Of a DNA stretch of 64,000 bases, positions 18,565 to 26,973 are shown in pieces. Source of the DNA: an uncultured Ruminococcus sp. (lineage in GTDB: Bacteria; Bacillota; Clostridia; Oscillospirales; Ruminococcaceae); NCBI GenBank assembly GCA_947566125.1, contig CANOIR010000002.1, positions 31,837 to 95,836 of the forward strand, given 5' to 3'. The notes beneath the pieces are model-generated. The model saw only the letters and a list, made by a program, of their open reading frames with translations. It had not been told where the DNA came from and ran no database searches. The position numbers and the translations under genes are program-made. Every line of letters starts with the position of its first letter. Positions within the stretch are counted from its first letter, which is position 1.

Positions 18565-18618
18565 AACAATACCTCCATCAGTTTTAACCCTTTATTAATG
18601 ATACATAAACACAAGTTT

Positions 18619-18735
18619 GATTTCGGTCGATTTATCGAAATCAGACTTATAATTACTAAATCAAATCTTACTTGATTATTTTTGCAATTTTTGTTCGCTT
18701 TTTCAAGTGGATTTACTGTTAGTTTTTGTAACATA
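18619..18735 (-). other. Decayed duplicate of the tsf 3' end and terminator
   Basis: The 33 bases at 18644-18676 match 19687-19719 (the tsf stop codon and 3' flank) with one mismatch. In the tsf frame the upstream codons read KIAKIIK-stop beside the EIASMIK-stop of tsf, then decay into stops. It is followed by a hairpin with GATTTCG (18642-18636 on the minus strand) pairing with CGAAATC. That hairpin occupies the place of the real tsf terminator but has a different stem sequence. A 60-codon ORF across here is not a gene. Confidence 0.7.
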
Positions 18736-18749
18736 CTTTACATCATATT

Positions 18750-18807
18750 ATTATTTTACACTATTTTCATAAAATGTAAAGTGAATTTTCGTAAATATAA
18801 GTAAAAA
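18750..18807 (-). repeat. 58-bp promoter repeat, copy 3 (diverged)
   Basis: Copy 3 is clearly homologous to copies 1 and 2 but carries several substitutions and one missing T. On the minus strand it has TTTACA (18780-18775) and TAAAAT (18758-18753) with a 16-base spacer. It stands upstream of the tsf-tail remnant and of the isochorismatase-fold gene. Confidence 0.8.
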
Positions 18808-18876
18808 CAAAAAACACTGTATTATTTATTATTAGATTAAAAAATGTGAAAAATAATTTTTTTCATAATGAAAAGA

Positions 18877-19599
18877 TTACAATTTTTCATTCAATAATTT
18901 ATAAAGCAAATTATTTCGATTATTGATAAACATTTCTGTTATTATATAGCTATCTGTTTCTTCATATTTACAAAGATGTATTTCTTCATCATTAAAACTA
19001 TATATATCAGCATTTGGTATTCCCAATAATATGGGAGAATGTGTTGCTATTATAAACTGTGATCCTTTTTTTGAACACATATATATATCAATTAATAATG
19101 TTAATTGTCTTTGCGGTGACAATGCTGCTTCTGGCTCATCAAAAATATAAATGCCATCGGATCTCATGTAATTTTGAGCAATGGTCAAAAAACTTTCGCC
19201 ATGAGATCTCTCATGATATTTTTCTGAAGGATGAGCGATATCTGCATATTCCTCTTCTTTTGTTGCTACATTATAAAAACTTTCTGCTCTAAGAAAATAT
19301 CCGCATTTTGGTCTGCATATGCCTTTTGTAATTCTAATTGCATTGCATAGTTCGGAATGAGAATCATACGTTGAAAAATGATAATTCTTAGTTCCGCCTT
19401 CTGGATTAAAACCATATTCTACAGCAAGTGCTTCTAATAAAGTGGATTTTCCACTTCCATTTTCTCCAACGAAAAATGTAATAGGTTTATTGAAAATTAA
19501 TGTATTCATATTTTTTATTGAATTTATTTTTTTTAAATAACTGTTTGTACTAATTTTCGACCAATCAATATCTATCTTTTGAATAAACTGATCATTCAT
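18877..19599 (-). CDS. AAA family ATPase (AAA_21/SMC-like, stand-alone)
   Basis: A cytoplasmic P-loop ATPase of about 240 residues, related to ABC/SMC-type AAA proteins. Walker A is FFVGENGSGKST, Walker B is IYIFDEPEAALSP with the catalytic Glu, and a conserved H-loop-like FIIATHSPILLG follows. There is no coiled-coil arm and no fused nuclease (no TOPRIM), so it is shorter than OLD-family proteins. Solitary ATPases of this type are common in Firmicutes and their role is unknown. I prefer ATG 19599 (MNDQFIQK) by resemblance to relatives; an ATG at 19626 is also in frame. It is the first inserted gene after tsf. Confidence 0.88.
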   Translation of the reverse strand: MNDQFIQKIDIDWSKISTNSYLKKINSIKNMNTLIFNKPITFFVGENGSGKSTLLEALAVEYGFNPEGGTKNYHFSTYDSHSELCNAIRITKGICRPKCGYFLRAESFYNVATKEEEYADIAHPSEKYHERSHGESFLTIAQNYMRSDGIYIFDEPEAALSPQRQLTLLIDIYMCSKKGSQFIIATHSPILLGIPNADIYSFNDEEIHLCKYEETDSYIITEMFINNRNNLLYKLLNEKL

Positions 19600-19651
19600 A
19601 TTTATCTCGCTTTCATGAGTTGGCATTTAAAGAACTGTATATAAATAAAAA

Positions 19652-19687
19652 ACATAAATCCGCTTTCAGTAAAATTACCAAAAGCGG
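19652..19687 (-). terminator. Terminator after tsf
   Basis: On the minus strand CCGCTTT pairs with AAAGCGG, with additional inner pairing GTAA/TTAC, followed by a T-rich run. It lies about 20 bases after the tsf stop and separates tsf from the inserted AAA ATPase gene. Confidence 0.8.
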
Positions 19688-19710
19688 ACTTATAATTACT
19701 AAATTAAATC

Positions 19711-20619
19711 TTACTTGATCATACTTGCGATCTCATCAGCGAAATTGTCAACTCTCTTCTCGATGCCTTCGCCACGCTCATAGCGAACGAATTCAACGAT
19801 CTTAGCACCCTTAGCGATGCTGTCAACATATTGCTGAACATTCATAGAGCTATCCTTAACGAATGTCTGCTCAAGCAGGCAGTTTTCGGAATAATACTTA
19901 CCAACCTTACCAGCAGCGATCTTTTCCTTAACCTGATCAGGCTTAGAAGCCATTTTAGGATCTTCAGCCATCTGAGCCAAAATGATCTTCTTTTCTTCTT
20001 CAAGAACAGATGCTGGAACATCTTCTCTGCAAAGGTAAGGAGGATTCATTGCTGCGACCTGGAGTGCACAATCCTTAGCAGCTGTAAGCACACCTTCTGT
20101 AGCTTCTGGAGCTTCAGCCTTAACCATAACGCCGATTTTGCCGCCGCCGTGGATATAAGGAACAAGGATACCTTCCAGACGAACAAAACGGCGAATCTGG
20201 AGATTTTCACGAATCTTCAGGAACAGTTCCTGAAGCGCTTCTTCAACTGTCATTGTACCGCCAGCAACAGTGCAAGCTTTAAGAGCATCGATGTCAGCAG
20301 GATTCTTTTCAATAATAGTATCAGCTACAGAATTTACAAAAGCCTTAAATTCATCTGTATTAGCAACAAAGTCTGTTTCGGAGTTAACTTCTACTACAGC
20401 ACCAATTGTATTGTCAGCATTAACCTTAGCTACTACCATACCTTCAGCAGCAACTCTATCAGCCTTCTTAGCCTGATTTGCAAGTCCTTTTTCACGAAGC
20501 AGTTCGATTGCCTTATCTACATTGCCGTCAGTTTCCATAAGAGCCTTCTTGCAATCCATCATACCTACGCCTGTCATTTTACGCAGTTCATTTACATCTT
20601 TAGCAGAAATATTTGCCAT
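19711..20619 (-). CDS. tsf: Elongation factor Ts
   Basis: Guanine nucleotide exchange factor for EF-Tu, 302 residues. The N-terminal UBA-like module ISAKDVNELRKMTGVGMMDCKKAL is followed by the dimerisation core with NSETDFVAN near residue 80, the region that contacts EF-Tu. It is encoded directly after rpsB, as usual, but with a strong hairpin between them. A 268-codon open frame on the opposite strand is an artefact of this gene's codon pattern. Confidence 0.98.
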   Translation of the reverse strand: MANISAKDVNELRKMTGVGMMDCKKALMETDGNVDKAIELLREKGLANQAKKADRVAAEGMVVAKVNADNTIGAVVEVNSETDFVANTDEFKAFVNSVADTIIEKNPADIDALKACTVAGGTMTVEEALQELFLKIRENLQIRRFVRLEGILVPYIHGGGKIGVMVKAEAPEATEGVLTAAKDCALQVAAMNPPYLCREDVPASVLEEEKKIILAQMAEDPKMASKPDQVKEKIAAGKVGKYYSENCLLEQTFVKDSSMNVQQYVDSIAKGAKIVEFVRYERGEGIEKRVDNFADEIASMIK

Positions 20620-20652
20620 TTTAATTTCCTCCTGTAATATAAATTTATTCGG

Positions 20653-20688
20653 AAAAACCCGAATATGAGCATTTACATATTCGGGTTT
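20653..20688 (-). terminator. Strong hairpin between rpsB and tsf
   Basis: A perfect 13-bp stem (20655-20667 with 20676-20688) and an 8-base loop, with five U in the minus-strand transcript at its foot. This is a canonical intrinsic terminator or attenuator that would let rpsB be expressed above tsf, or act as a processing and stability element. Confidence 0.85.
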
Positions 20689-20694
20689 AAAGTC

Positions 20695-21438
20695 TTATTC
20701 AGCAGCAGCTTCCTCAGCGGCAACTTCTTCTGTAGCAGCTTCCTCAGCAGCATCAGCACCCTGTCTACCTTCGATAATAGCATCAGCCATTACGCCAGCG
20801 ATCAGACGTACTGCACGGATAGCATCGTCATTACCCGGAATTACATAATCAATCTCATCAGGATCGCAGTTTGTATCTACGATAGCAACGATCGGGATGT
20901 TCAGCTTCTTAGCTTCTGCAACAGCGATTCTTTCCTTACGTGGGTCAACGATAAACAATGCACCAGGAAGCTTCTTCATATCCTTGATACCACCAAGGAA
21001 CTTTTCGAGCTTCTCGATTTCAAGCTGTAGCTTACCAACTTCCTTCTTAGGCAGAAGGTTGAATGTTCCATCGTTTTCCATTTCATGGAGCTGTTCCAAT
21101 CTCTTGATTCTTCTCTGGATAGTTGTGAAGTTTGTCATCATACCACCCAGCCAACGTGCGTTTACATAATAAGCACCTGCACGTACAGCCTCTTCCTTAA
21201 TGGAATCGCCTGCCTGCTTTTTTGTACCTACAAAAAGTACAGATTCACCCTGTGCTGAAATGTCACGGATGAACATATAAGCTTCGTCAAGCTTCTTTAC
21301 TGTCTTCTGCAAGTCGATGATATAAATACCATTTCTTTCTGTGAAGATGTACTGTGCCATCTTCGGGTTCCATCTTCTGGTCTGATGACCAAAATGTACG
21401 CCAGCTTCAAGAAGCTGTTTCATTGATACTACGCCCAT
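20695..21438 (-). CDS. rpsB: 30S ribosomal protein S2
   Basis: Ribosomal protein uS2, 247 residues. It starts [27 protein letters not shown] and contains [20 protein letters not shown] and [25 protein letters not shown]. The C-terminus is a low-complexity Ala/Glu tail, common in clostridial S2. It is the first gene of the rpsB-tsf pair, with its own promoter at 21551-21579 and a structured leader. Confidence 0.98.
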   Translation of the reverse strand: MGVVSMKQLLEAGVHFGHQTRRWNPKMAQYIFTERNGIYIIDLQKTVKKLDEAYMFIRDISAQGESVLFVGTKKQAGDSIKEEAVRAGAYYVNARWLGGMMTNFTTIQRRIKRLEQLHEMENDGTFNLLPKKEVGKLQLEIEKLEKFLGGIKDMKKLPGALFIVDPRKERIAVAEAKKLNIPIVAIVDTNCDPDEIDYVIPGNDDAIRAVRLIAGVMADAIIEGRQGADAAEEAATEEVAAEEAAAE

Positions 21439-21544
21439 TGTGTAGTCCTCCTAAAAATATTGGTTTTTGCCCTCCGCTCGACCACACTTATGTGCAACTT
21501 ACAATTGTAAGCACCAACACACAAAAGTCGAACGTGCGAATTGC
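21439..21544 (-). promoter_or_regulatory. Structured rpsB leader, candidate S2 autoregulatory RNA
   Basis: The roughly 105-base untranslated leader contains nested complementary segments: TCGAC/GTCGA as an outer stem, CTTTTGTG/CACATAAG-like pairing inside, and a palindrome CTTACAATTGTAAG at the apex. This stem precedes the GGAGG of rpsB. Autoregulation by S2 through its leader is known in gammaproteobacteria; whether this leader works that way is inference. Confidence 0.35.
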
Positions 21545-21550
21545 CTAATT

Positions 21551-21579
21551 ATTATAACACATTATGCCTTTTTTTGCAA
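21551..21579 (-). promoter_or_regulatory. rpsB promoter
   Basis: On the minus strand TTGCAA (21579-21574), a 17-base spacer and TATAAT (21556-21551), with a TG dinucleotide just ahead of the -10. Initiation would fall near 21544. Confidence 0.8.
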
Positions 21580-21610
21580 GAGAAACAAGCACCCTATGCA
21601 AACAAATTTT

Positions 21611-21895
21611 TCAAACATTATCACGGTATATTTTATCTATACTATACAAGTCAGAAGCTTTTGTCAATTCAACAAGAATCACGTCTTTTCCTATAAGGCG
21701 TATATGTTCATACCCTATAATATTTTTCTCTCTTGCACCAAATATGCCGAAGTAACGTGGCTTTCCATAAATTACAAGACCTGTTACAGCTGCTGTCTTT
21801 GTATCAAGACATACATCATCTGCATATCCCAGATTCTCGCCGCTTTTAACATTGATAATATCCTTATCCTTTATCTCAGTTAAGCTGCATATCAT
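21611..21895 (-). CDS. YlmC/YmxH-family PRC-barrel protein
   Basis: A small (94-residue) PRC-barrel domain protein of the YlmC/YmxH family, found across endospore-forming Firmicutes. The core reads LTEIKDKDIINVKSGENLGYADDVCLDT...VTGLVIYGKPRYFGIFG, ending with a second beta segment (IIGYEHIRLIGKDVILVEL). The family is linked to sporulation by distribution and regulation; the biochemical role is unknown. It stands alone upstream of rpsB. Confidence 0.88.
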   Translation of the reverse strand: MICSLTEIKDKDIINVKSGENLGYADDVCLDTKTAAVTGLVIYGKPRYFGIFGAREKNIIGYEHIRLIGKDVILVELTKASDLYSIDKIYRDNV

Positions 21896-21978
21896 TCACA
21901 CCGCCTCCATATAAAGCTTATGCAGGAATGGTTTAGTATATTATGGTTCAAATTGTAATTTTATGGATAAGTCAGAAC

Positions 21979-22425
21979 TTAGTGAAAATTTTTGAATAGT
22001 GAAACGTGATCTTTCAATTCAGAAAAACCATTCTTTTGATAGAAATCATATGCGGGGACAGTTCTTTCCGTTTGCAGAAAAATATGTGTTATTTTTTTGC
22101 TTTCAGCAAATTTTTCTATTTTGTTTAAAAAATCTGTTCCCAGACCTTTACCCTGTTTTTCTGTATCAATGCAAAATTCAAAAATATAATACTCAGTTCC
22201 TGTACACCAATGCATGATATATCCTAATGATAAGCCAATCAATTGGTTGTTTTCGAACAATCCTAAGGATAATGAATTGTTGTTTCCAATTAAATCCTCA
22301 ATATATTCATGAAGCTGAAGTGAATCGCTCCAATCATCATTCCATGGTTTATTTGAAAAAATGTTAAAAAACAACGCCTTAATTTCTTCAATCTGTTCTA
22401 CGTCCAGTTCCTTCATTGTAATCAT
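21979..22425 (-). CDS. GNAT-family N-acetyltransferase
   Basis: A 148-residue Gcn5-related acetyltransferase. The acetyl-CoA pyrophosphate loop is seen in FCIDTEKQGKGLGTDFLNKIEKFA (residues about 90-113) and the C-terminal strand in YDFYQKNGFSELKDHVSLFK. The acceptor substrate is unknown. The first ATG has AAGGAG 9 bases upstream. It is the first of three GNAT genes in 2.3 kb. Confidence 0.9.
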   Translation of the reverse strand: MITMKELDVEQIEEIKALFFNIFSNKPWNDDWSDSLQLHEYIEDLIGNNNSLSLGLFENNQLIGLSLGYIMHWCTGTEYYIFEFCIDTEKQGKGLGTDFLNKIEKFAESKKITHIFLQTERTVPAYDFYQKNGFSELKDHVSLFKNFH

Positions 22426-22569
22426 GTTATTTGTCTCCTTCCGTGGTAAATAAATATTTATTACACTTATAATTTATGGTTCTGTCCAATAGCTCCCCTT
22501 ATGAAAATTTTCGTTGCCAGTAGGATTTGCAGTCAGGCGAAATATAAATTACTGTCATATATTTATACA

Positions 22570-23319
22570 TTATTTCATTTTATTTACGCCAATCTCCACC
22601 CACGCAGGACGAAATCCACTGTTTAAGGCAATGTTCCAAGAATGATAATTAGCTATATCTGTGCCATAAAATGGAATGTCGCCTTTTTGTTCTATTGTGT
22701 TTTTCAAGAGAGTAACAAGATATGTTCCTACACCCTTTGAACGATATTTAGGCATAACATCTATTCCTATCTGCTGCCAATGCACACTATCTTCTGAACA
22801 TCCTGCCATGCCCATTATATCATCACCATCATACGCACATACAACTATCCTATCAGGGCGATTCTCATAATATTTATCACATATTGCATTTGGAAAACGC
22901 TCATCACCATAAAATTGATTGATATCTTTATCATAAAACCATTTTACAGGATAGTTCTTTTTCGTTTCTTTATATTCTGATGATAAAAACATATGATATG
23001 TTTCTGTAAGCGTATATCCATGATTGTTTAGTTCTTTTTCAAGTATCAGTAGATTTGGTATATCGAATAAGTGACAGCCCTGTTTATCATTTATCCATTC
23101 TTTTAAAAACGGATGAAGTACTTCAGACGCAGTTATTACAGCATTTTTACCAGTTGTAGCCATATGAAAAAAGTACCCATCATGAGAACAGTATCTTCCA
23201 CTTTTACTATCGGCAGGCAATGTAATAATATTTTTTTCTCTTTTAAAATCTGTTGGCATACAATTGTACTCAGACGATAAGAGAAATTCTAAATTTTCAA
23301 AGTGCTTAAATTTGTTCAT
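22570..23319 (-). CDS. GNAT-family N-acetyltransferase, long form
   Basis: About 249 residues: a GNAT domain in the C-terminal half (IDVMPKYRSKGVGTYLVTLLKNTIEQKG, then an NYHSWNIALNSGFRPAW tail) behind an N-terminal region. Such two-lobed GNATs are common in clostridia and mostly unassigned. I start at ATG 23319 (MNKFKHFEN), which has GGGAG 8 bases upstream; the ORF extends further without a better site. Confidence 0.85.
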   Translation of the reverse strand: MNKFKHFENLEFLLSSEYNCMPTDFKREKNIITLPADSKSGRYCSHDGYFFHMATTGKNAVITASEVLHPFLKEWINDKQGCHLFDIPNLLILEKELNNHGYTLTETYHMFLSSEYKETKKNYPVKWFYDKDINQFYGDERFPNAICDKYYENRPDRIVVCAYDGDDIMGMAGCSEDSVHWQQIGIDVMPKYRSKGVGTYLVTLLKNTIEQKGDIPFYGTDIANYHSWNIALNSGFRPAWVEIGVNKMK

Positions 23320-23356
23320 TATAGTCACTCCCAAAAGCATCTAATTATATATCCAT

Positions 23357-23740
23357 TTAAATTGTAAGCTCAATTTGATTTCCTTCCAAATCAATTATGC
23401 AGCTTTCGTAGTAACCATCGCCAGTAATTCTCGGACTACTTATTACTTTATATCCATCATTTCGTAATTGTTCAGTTAATTTATCAACATTTGATGCACT
23501 TCCTAAACTAAAAGCAATATGTATATAACCAGTTCGATTAATATTCTTTTTACTATCAATGATTTGCGGTTTGTTCATTATTTCTAATCTTGTTCCATCA
23601 TCAAAAGACAAAAAGTATGAACGAAAATCATTGTTTTTGTTATGATATTCATTACTTGAATGAGCTTTAAAATACTTTATAAAAAAGTTTTTAACCGCTT
23701 CTAAATTATTAACATACATCGCAACATGTTCAATTTTCAT
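23357..23740 (-). CDS. VOC-family (glyoxalase/bleomycin-resistance fold) protein
   Basis: A 127-residue single vicinal-oxygen-chelate module. The metal-ligand positions are a His in MKIEHVAMYV, Glu in DDGTRLEIM, His in TGYIHIAFS and Glu in DLEGNQIELTI. Members include glyoxalase I-like lyases and antibiotic-binding proteins, and the substrate cannot be told. It lies among the GNAT genes and starts at an ATG with a good AGGAG. Confidence 0.88.
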   Translation of the reverse strand: MKIEHVAMYVNNLEAVKNFFIKYFKAHSSNEYHNKNNDFRSYFLSFDDGTRLEIMNKPQIIDSKKNINRTGYIHIAFSLGSASNVDKLTEQLRNDGYKVISSPRITGDGYYESCIIDLEGNQIELTI

Positions 23741-23765
23741 ATTTATCTCCTATCATAAGTTTTTA

Positions 23766-24251
23766 TTAATCATAATTGTTTGGAATTAAAAGTTTAGATT
23801 CCTTTTTCATAGAATCATAACATAAATAATCATTATCCTTAGTTCTTATAGTATGGTATTCTATTTCTTTGTAACCCCTTTTCAAATAAATCATTTTTGC
23901 AGGCATGGATGAATCAATTTTAATTTCATCATAATTATAAGATATTGTCATTTCAGCAAAGTCCAGCAATTCCTTTCCATATCCATTGCCTTGATATTCA
24001 GGCAAAACAAATAAACGTAATATCTCATTATTCTTAATTGTAACTGTTCCTACTATATTCTTTTCTAAATTCTCACATAGAAAAACACAATGTTTTTTAA
24101 TATCATCAATGATATTGTTTTCATTGTGATGATTAATGAAAAACGATACTGCGCCATCAGGATAATAGTGCGGATAAATTTTAGCAATTGTTTTTTGTGT
24201 AATTTGCTTTATAATATCTAAATCAGATATTTCTGCTAATTTTATACTCAT
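23766..24251 (-). CDS. GNAT-family N-acetyltransferase
   Basis: A GNAT of about 161 residues with LFVLPEYQGNGYGKELLDFAEMTI as the acetyl-CoA loop and KMIYLKRGYKEIEYHTIRT near the C-terminus. ATG 24251 (MSIKLAEISD) is chosen because AGGAG stands properly ahead of it. The longer frame would start inside the upstream terminator region. The substrate is unknown. Confidence 0.88.
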   Translation of the reverse strand: MSIKLAEISDLDIIKQITQKTIAKIYPHYYPDGAVSFFINHHNENNIIDDIKKHCVFLCENLEKNIVGTVTIKNNEILRLFVLPEYQGNGYGKELLDFAEMTISYNYDEIKIDSSMPAKMIYLKRGYKEIEYHTIRTKDNDYLCYDSMKKESKLLIPNNYD

Positions 24252-24275
24252 TTTCTTTCTCCTATAATTTATATT

Positions 24276-24321
24276 ATTAAAAAGTAAAGTCACTTTTAAC
24301 ACAAAGTATTAAAAGTGACTT
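24276..24321 (-). terminator. Terminator after split transketolase
   Basis: A 13-bp inverted repeat, AAGTCACTTTTAA paired with TTAAAAGTGACTT, with a 9-base loop and a T-rich tract on the minus strand. It ends the HAD-transketolase unit ahead of the GNAT/VOC group. Confidence 0.8.
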
Positions 24322-24336
24322 AAAATAAATCAATTA

Positions 24337-25287
24337 TTATTTTCTCTTAGAAACAGCCTTCTTTACAGTAGATGCAATATTATCTGCACAAAGACCAAAT
24401 TCTTTCAAAAGATCTACAGCCGGACCTGAATGACCATATTCATCGTTTACGCCAATCTTAATAACCGGAACAGGATTGCACTCTGTAACCGCTTCTGCTA
24501 CAGCACTTCCAAGACCGCCAATAACACTATGCTCTTCTACAGTTACAATAAGACCTGTTTCAGCAGCAGCTTTACAGATAATATCTTTATCCAGCGGTTT
24601 TATTGTATGGATATTGATAACTCTAGCATCAATTCCCTCAGCTTCCAGTTGTTTTGCAGCTTTTATGGACTCTGCAACCATCAAACCTGTAGCAACAATA
24701 GTTACATCAGATCCATTTCTTAAAGTAACGCCCTTGCCAAGTTCAAATTTATAATTTTCAGCATCATTGAATACAGGAGCAGCAAGTCTGCCAAAACGCA
24801 GATATACCGGTCCGTCTATTTCAACAGCAGCTCTTACAGCAGCCTTTGCTTCAACATCATCAGCCGGATTTATAATAGTCATTCCCGGAATTGTACGCAT
24901 AAGAGCAATGTCTTCATTGCATTGATGTGTAGCACCATCTTCACCTACAGAAATACCAGCGTGTGTAGCACCAATTTTAACATTCAAATGAGGATAACCA
25001 ATTGAATTTCTAACTATTTCATATGCTCTTCCAGCGGCAAACATTGCAAAAGTACTTGCAAATGGAATTTTTCCGGCTGTTGCAAGACCTGCTGCGACCC
25101 CCATCATATTTGCTTCAGCAATGCCGCAGTCAAAGAATTTTTCCGGATATGCTTTTTTGAAAATACCAGTCTTTGTTGCAGCTGCTAAATCAGCATCCAA
25201 AACAACAAGATTAGGATATTCTTCAGCTAATTCAACTAAAACCTCACCATAACTTTCTCTGGTTGCCTTTTTAATTACATCTGCCAT
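24337..25287 (-). CDS. Transketolase, C-terminal subunit
   Basis: Pyrimidine-binding and C-terminal halves of a split transketolase (about 316 residues). It has ATRESYGEVLVELAEEYPNLVVLDADL, FFDCGIAEANMMGVAAGLA with the catalytic Glu that activates thiamine diphosphate, and a C-terminal domain with IKPLDKDII and VEEHSVIGGLG. It pairs with the N-terminal subunit 4 bases upstream and serves non-oxidative pentose phosphate flux. ATG 25287 (MADVIKK) is preceded by GGAGGG; the ORF opens further upstream. Confidence 0.95.
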   Translation of the reverse strand: MADVIKKATRESYGEVLVELAEEYPNLVVLDADLAAATKTGIFKKAYPEKFFDCGIAEANMMGVAAGLATAGKIPFASTFAMFAAGRAYEIVRNSIGYPHLNVKIGATHAGISVGEDGATHQCNEDIALMRTIPGMTIINPADDVEAKAAVRAAVEIDGPVYLRFGRLAAPVFNDAENYKFELGKGVTLRNGSDVTIVATGLMVAESIKAAKQLEAEGIDARVINIHTIKPLDKDIICKAAAETGLIVTVEEHSVIGGLGSAVAEAVTECNPVPVIKIGVNDEYGHSGPAVDLLKEFGLCADNIASTVKKAVSKRK

Positions 25288-25291
25288 ATCT

Positions 25292-26131
25292 TTAACCCTC
25301 CAGTTCACTGAGCTTTGCATTTAGCTCTGACATTGCCTGATCGTATTCTTCTTTATTTGGTGCTTTGCCGTGCCAACCCACCTGATTTTCCATGTATGAA
25401 ACGCCTTTGCCCTTTACGCTTTTTTGAATAATAGCTACAGGCTTTCCTACTATTGTTTCAGCTTCATCAAATGCAGCTTCAATTGAGTCAAAATCGTGTG
25501 CATCCATTATGATTACGTGCCAGCCAAATGCAGTAAATTTATCTGTTATAGGTTCAGGTGAACATACCTCACTAATAGGACCATCGATCTGAAGCCCGTT
25601 ATTGTCAACAATTGCAATAAGATTATCAAGCTTATAATGAGATGCAAACATAGCTGCTTCCCATACTTGACCTTCCTCTACTTCACCATCACCAAGAACA
25701 GTATAAACCTTGTATGCAGTATTATCAAGTTTTCCAGCCAAAGCCATTCCGCATGCAGCTGATATACCTTGACCAAGAGAACCGCTTGACATATCAACGC
25801 CAGGAGTGTGTATGCAAGGATGACCCTGAAGCATAGCACCAATATGACGAAGTGATTTCAGTTCATCATAAGAAAAAAATCCACGCTGTGCAAGTACTGA
25901 ATAAAGTGCTGGTGCACAATGTCCTTTTGAAAGAACTAATCTGTCACGACCAGCCATTTCAGGCTGTGATGGATCTACATGCATTTTAGCAAAGTAGAGA
26001 TATGTCAGAAGATCACTTATTGAAAGTGAACCACCCGGGTGACCTGACTTTGCGTTGAATGTTCCTTCAATAACACCCATACGCACCTTACAGGCAATAG
26101 TCTGTAGCTGTTTTTTTGTTGTAGCATCCAT
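25292..26131 (-). CDS. Transketolase, N-terminal subunit
   Basis: Thiamine-diphosphate-binding half of the split transketolase (279 residues). It has KSGHPGGSLSISDLL, the GHCAPALYSVLA active-site segment, and the ThDP motif GDGEVEEGQVWEAAMFA...IVDNNGLQIDG (GDG...NN). The two-gene form is common in clostridia and archaea. Its ATG shares one base with the stop of the upstream HAD gene (TAATG), so the three genes form one unit. Confidence 0.95.
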   Translation of the reverse strand: MDATTKKQLQTIACKVRMGVIEGTFNAKSGHPGGSLSISDLLTYLYFAKMHVDPSQPEMAGRDRLVLSKGHCAPALYSVLAQRGFFSYDELKSLRHIGAMLQGHPCIHTPGVDMSSGSLGQGISAACGMALAGKLDNTAYKVYTVLGDGEVEEGQVWEAAMFASHYKLDNLIAIVDNNGLQIDGPISEVCSPEPITDKFTAFGWHVIIMDAHDFDSIEAAFDEAETIVGKPVAIIQKSVKGKGVSYMENQVGWHGKAPNKEEYDQAMSELNAKLSELEG

Positions 26132-26961
26132 TATAATACCTCCATTTTTTTAATTTTGGATTCAATAACTGAAATAAGCTCGGCAATTGCACCTTCATCA
26201 CATGAAGCTTTCATGACATAATCAGCAGCTTTTTTTACGCAATCTTGAGCATTTGCAGGAGCTGCACCGAAATCGGCATTTTTTAAAAGCTCCAAATCAT
26301 TATCATAATCACCTGCCGCAGCAAATGTTATATCTTTCATATTCAAAATTTTTCGGCACTCATTAAGAGCACTTCCCTTTGAAACATTTTTTGGCATCAT
26401 TTCATAAAAGACATTTTCCGAACGTATAAATGACACATCTTTGAAAAATCTATTATCAGAAAATTCTTTAAGCCTGTCAATATCCTGTGGACTCATTGCA
26501 AAGAGAACTTTAAACCAACATCCTTTTTTCACGTCATCAATACTGCAAAAAATCGGGTTGATGCAATAATCAGCGTGTTTTTTCTCATATGAATTTTGCT
26601 TTATAATATAAGTTCCGTCTGGTGTAAGAATTTCAGCTCCCACTTCTGGAAACTCTCTAAAAATCTCCAATGTAAAATCATATGCATTATCTGACAGCAT
26701 ACAGGAATAAAGTATTTTTTTAGAAACAGGATCATATATACATGCTCCATTGTACATTATTATGGGCATATCAATTTTTAAAGCAGAAACATATTGCATT
26801 GCCGACTGGAGTGTTCTTCCTGTTGCGAATGCAAATTTACCTCCTCTGCTTCGAAATCTTTCAATTGCCTCAAAATCAACAGGTGATATTTTCTTATCTG
26901 TTGTAAGAAGTGTGCCATCTAAATCTGTCATAAGATAAACTTTATCTATTGATTCAAACAT
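26131..26961 (-). CDS. Cof-type HAD phosphatase
   Basis: A 276-residue HAD-superfamily hydrolase of subclass IIB. Motif I is LMTDLDGTLLT with the two catalytic Asp residues at the N-terminus, then motif II (FATGR) near residue 47. Motif III/IV is SKGSALNEC and AAGDYDNDLELL near the C-terminus, with the cap domain between. These enzymes act on sugar phosphates or flavin/PLP-type cofactors. It is co-transcribed with transketolase, which would fit a sugar-phosphate substrate, but that is inference. Confidence 0.92.
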   Translation of the reverse strand: MFESIDKVYLMTDLDGTLLTTDKKISPVDFEAIERFRSRGGKFAFATGRTLQSAMQYVSALKIDMPIIMYNGACIYDPVSKKILYSCMLSDNAYDFTLEIFREFPEVGAEILTPDGTYIIKQNSYEKKHADYCINPIFCSIDDVKKGCWFKVLFAMSPQDIDRLKEFSDNRFFKDVSFIRSENVFYEMMPKNVSKGSALNECRKILNMKDITFAAAGDYDNDLELLKNADFGAAPANAQDCVKKAADYVMKASCDEGAIAELISVIESKIKKMEVL

Positions 26962-26973
26962 AGAATTCTCCTT

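Noticed and set aside
18552..18734. A 60-codon minus-strand ORF between repeat copy 3 and the isochorismatase-fold gene.
   Set aside because: It runs through the decayed tsf-end duplicate and its hairpin, and it overlaps the start of the next gene.
18877..19599. The AAA ATPase as part of a defence system such as an OLD/Gabija-type pair.
   Set aside because: There is no TOPRIM domain, no helicase or nuclease partner, and the neighbours are metabolic enzymes.
19831..20637. A 268-codon open frame opposite tsf.
   Set aside because: It is entirely antisense to the conserved tsf gene, its translation is Cys/Ser/Phe/Tyr-rich with no family likeness, and tsf accounts fully for the sequence.
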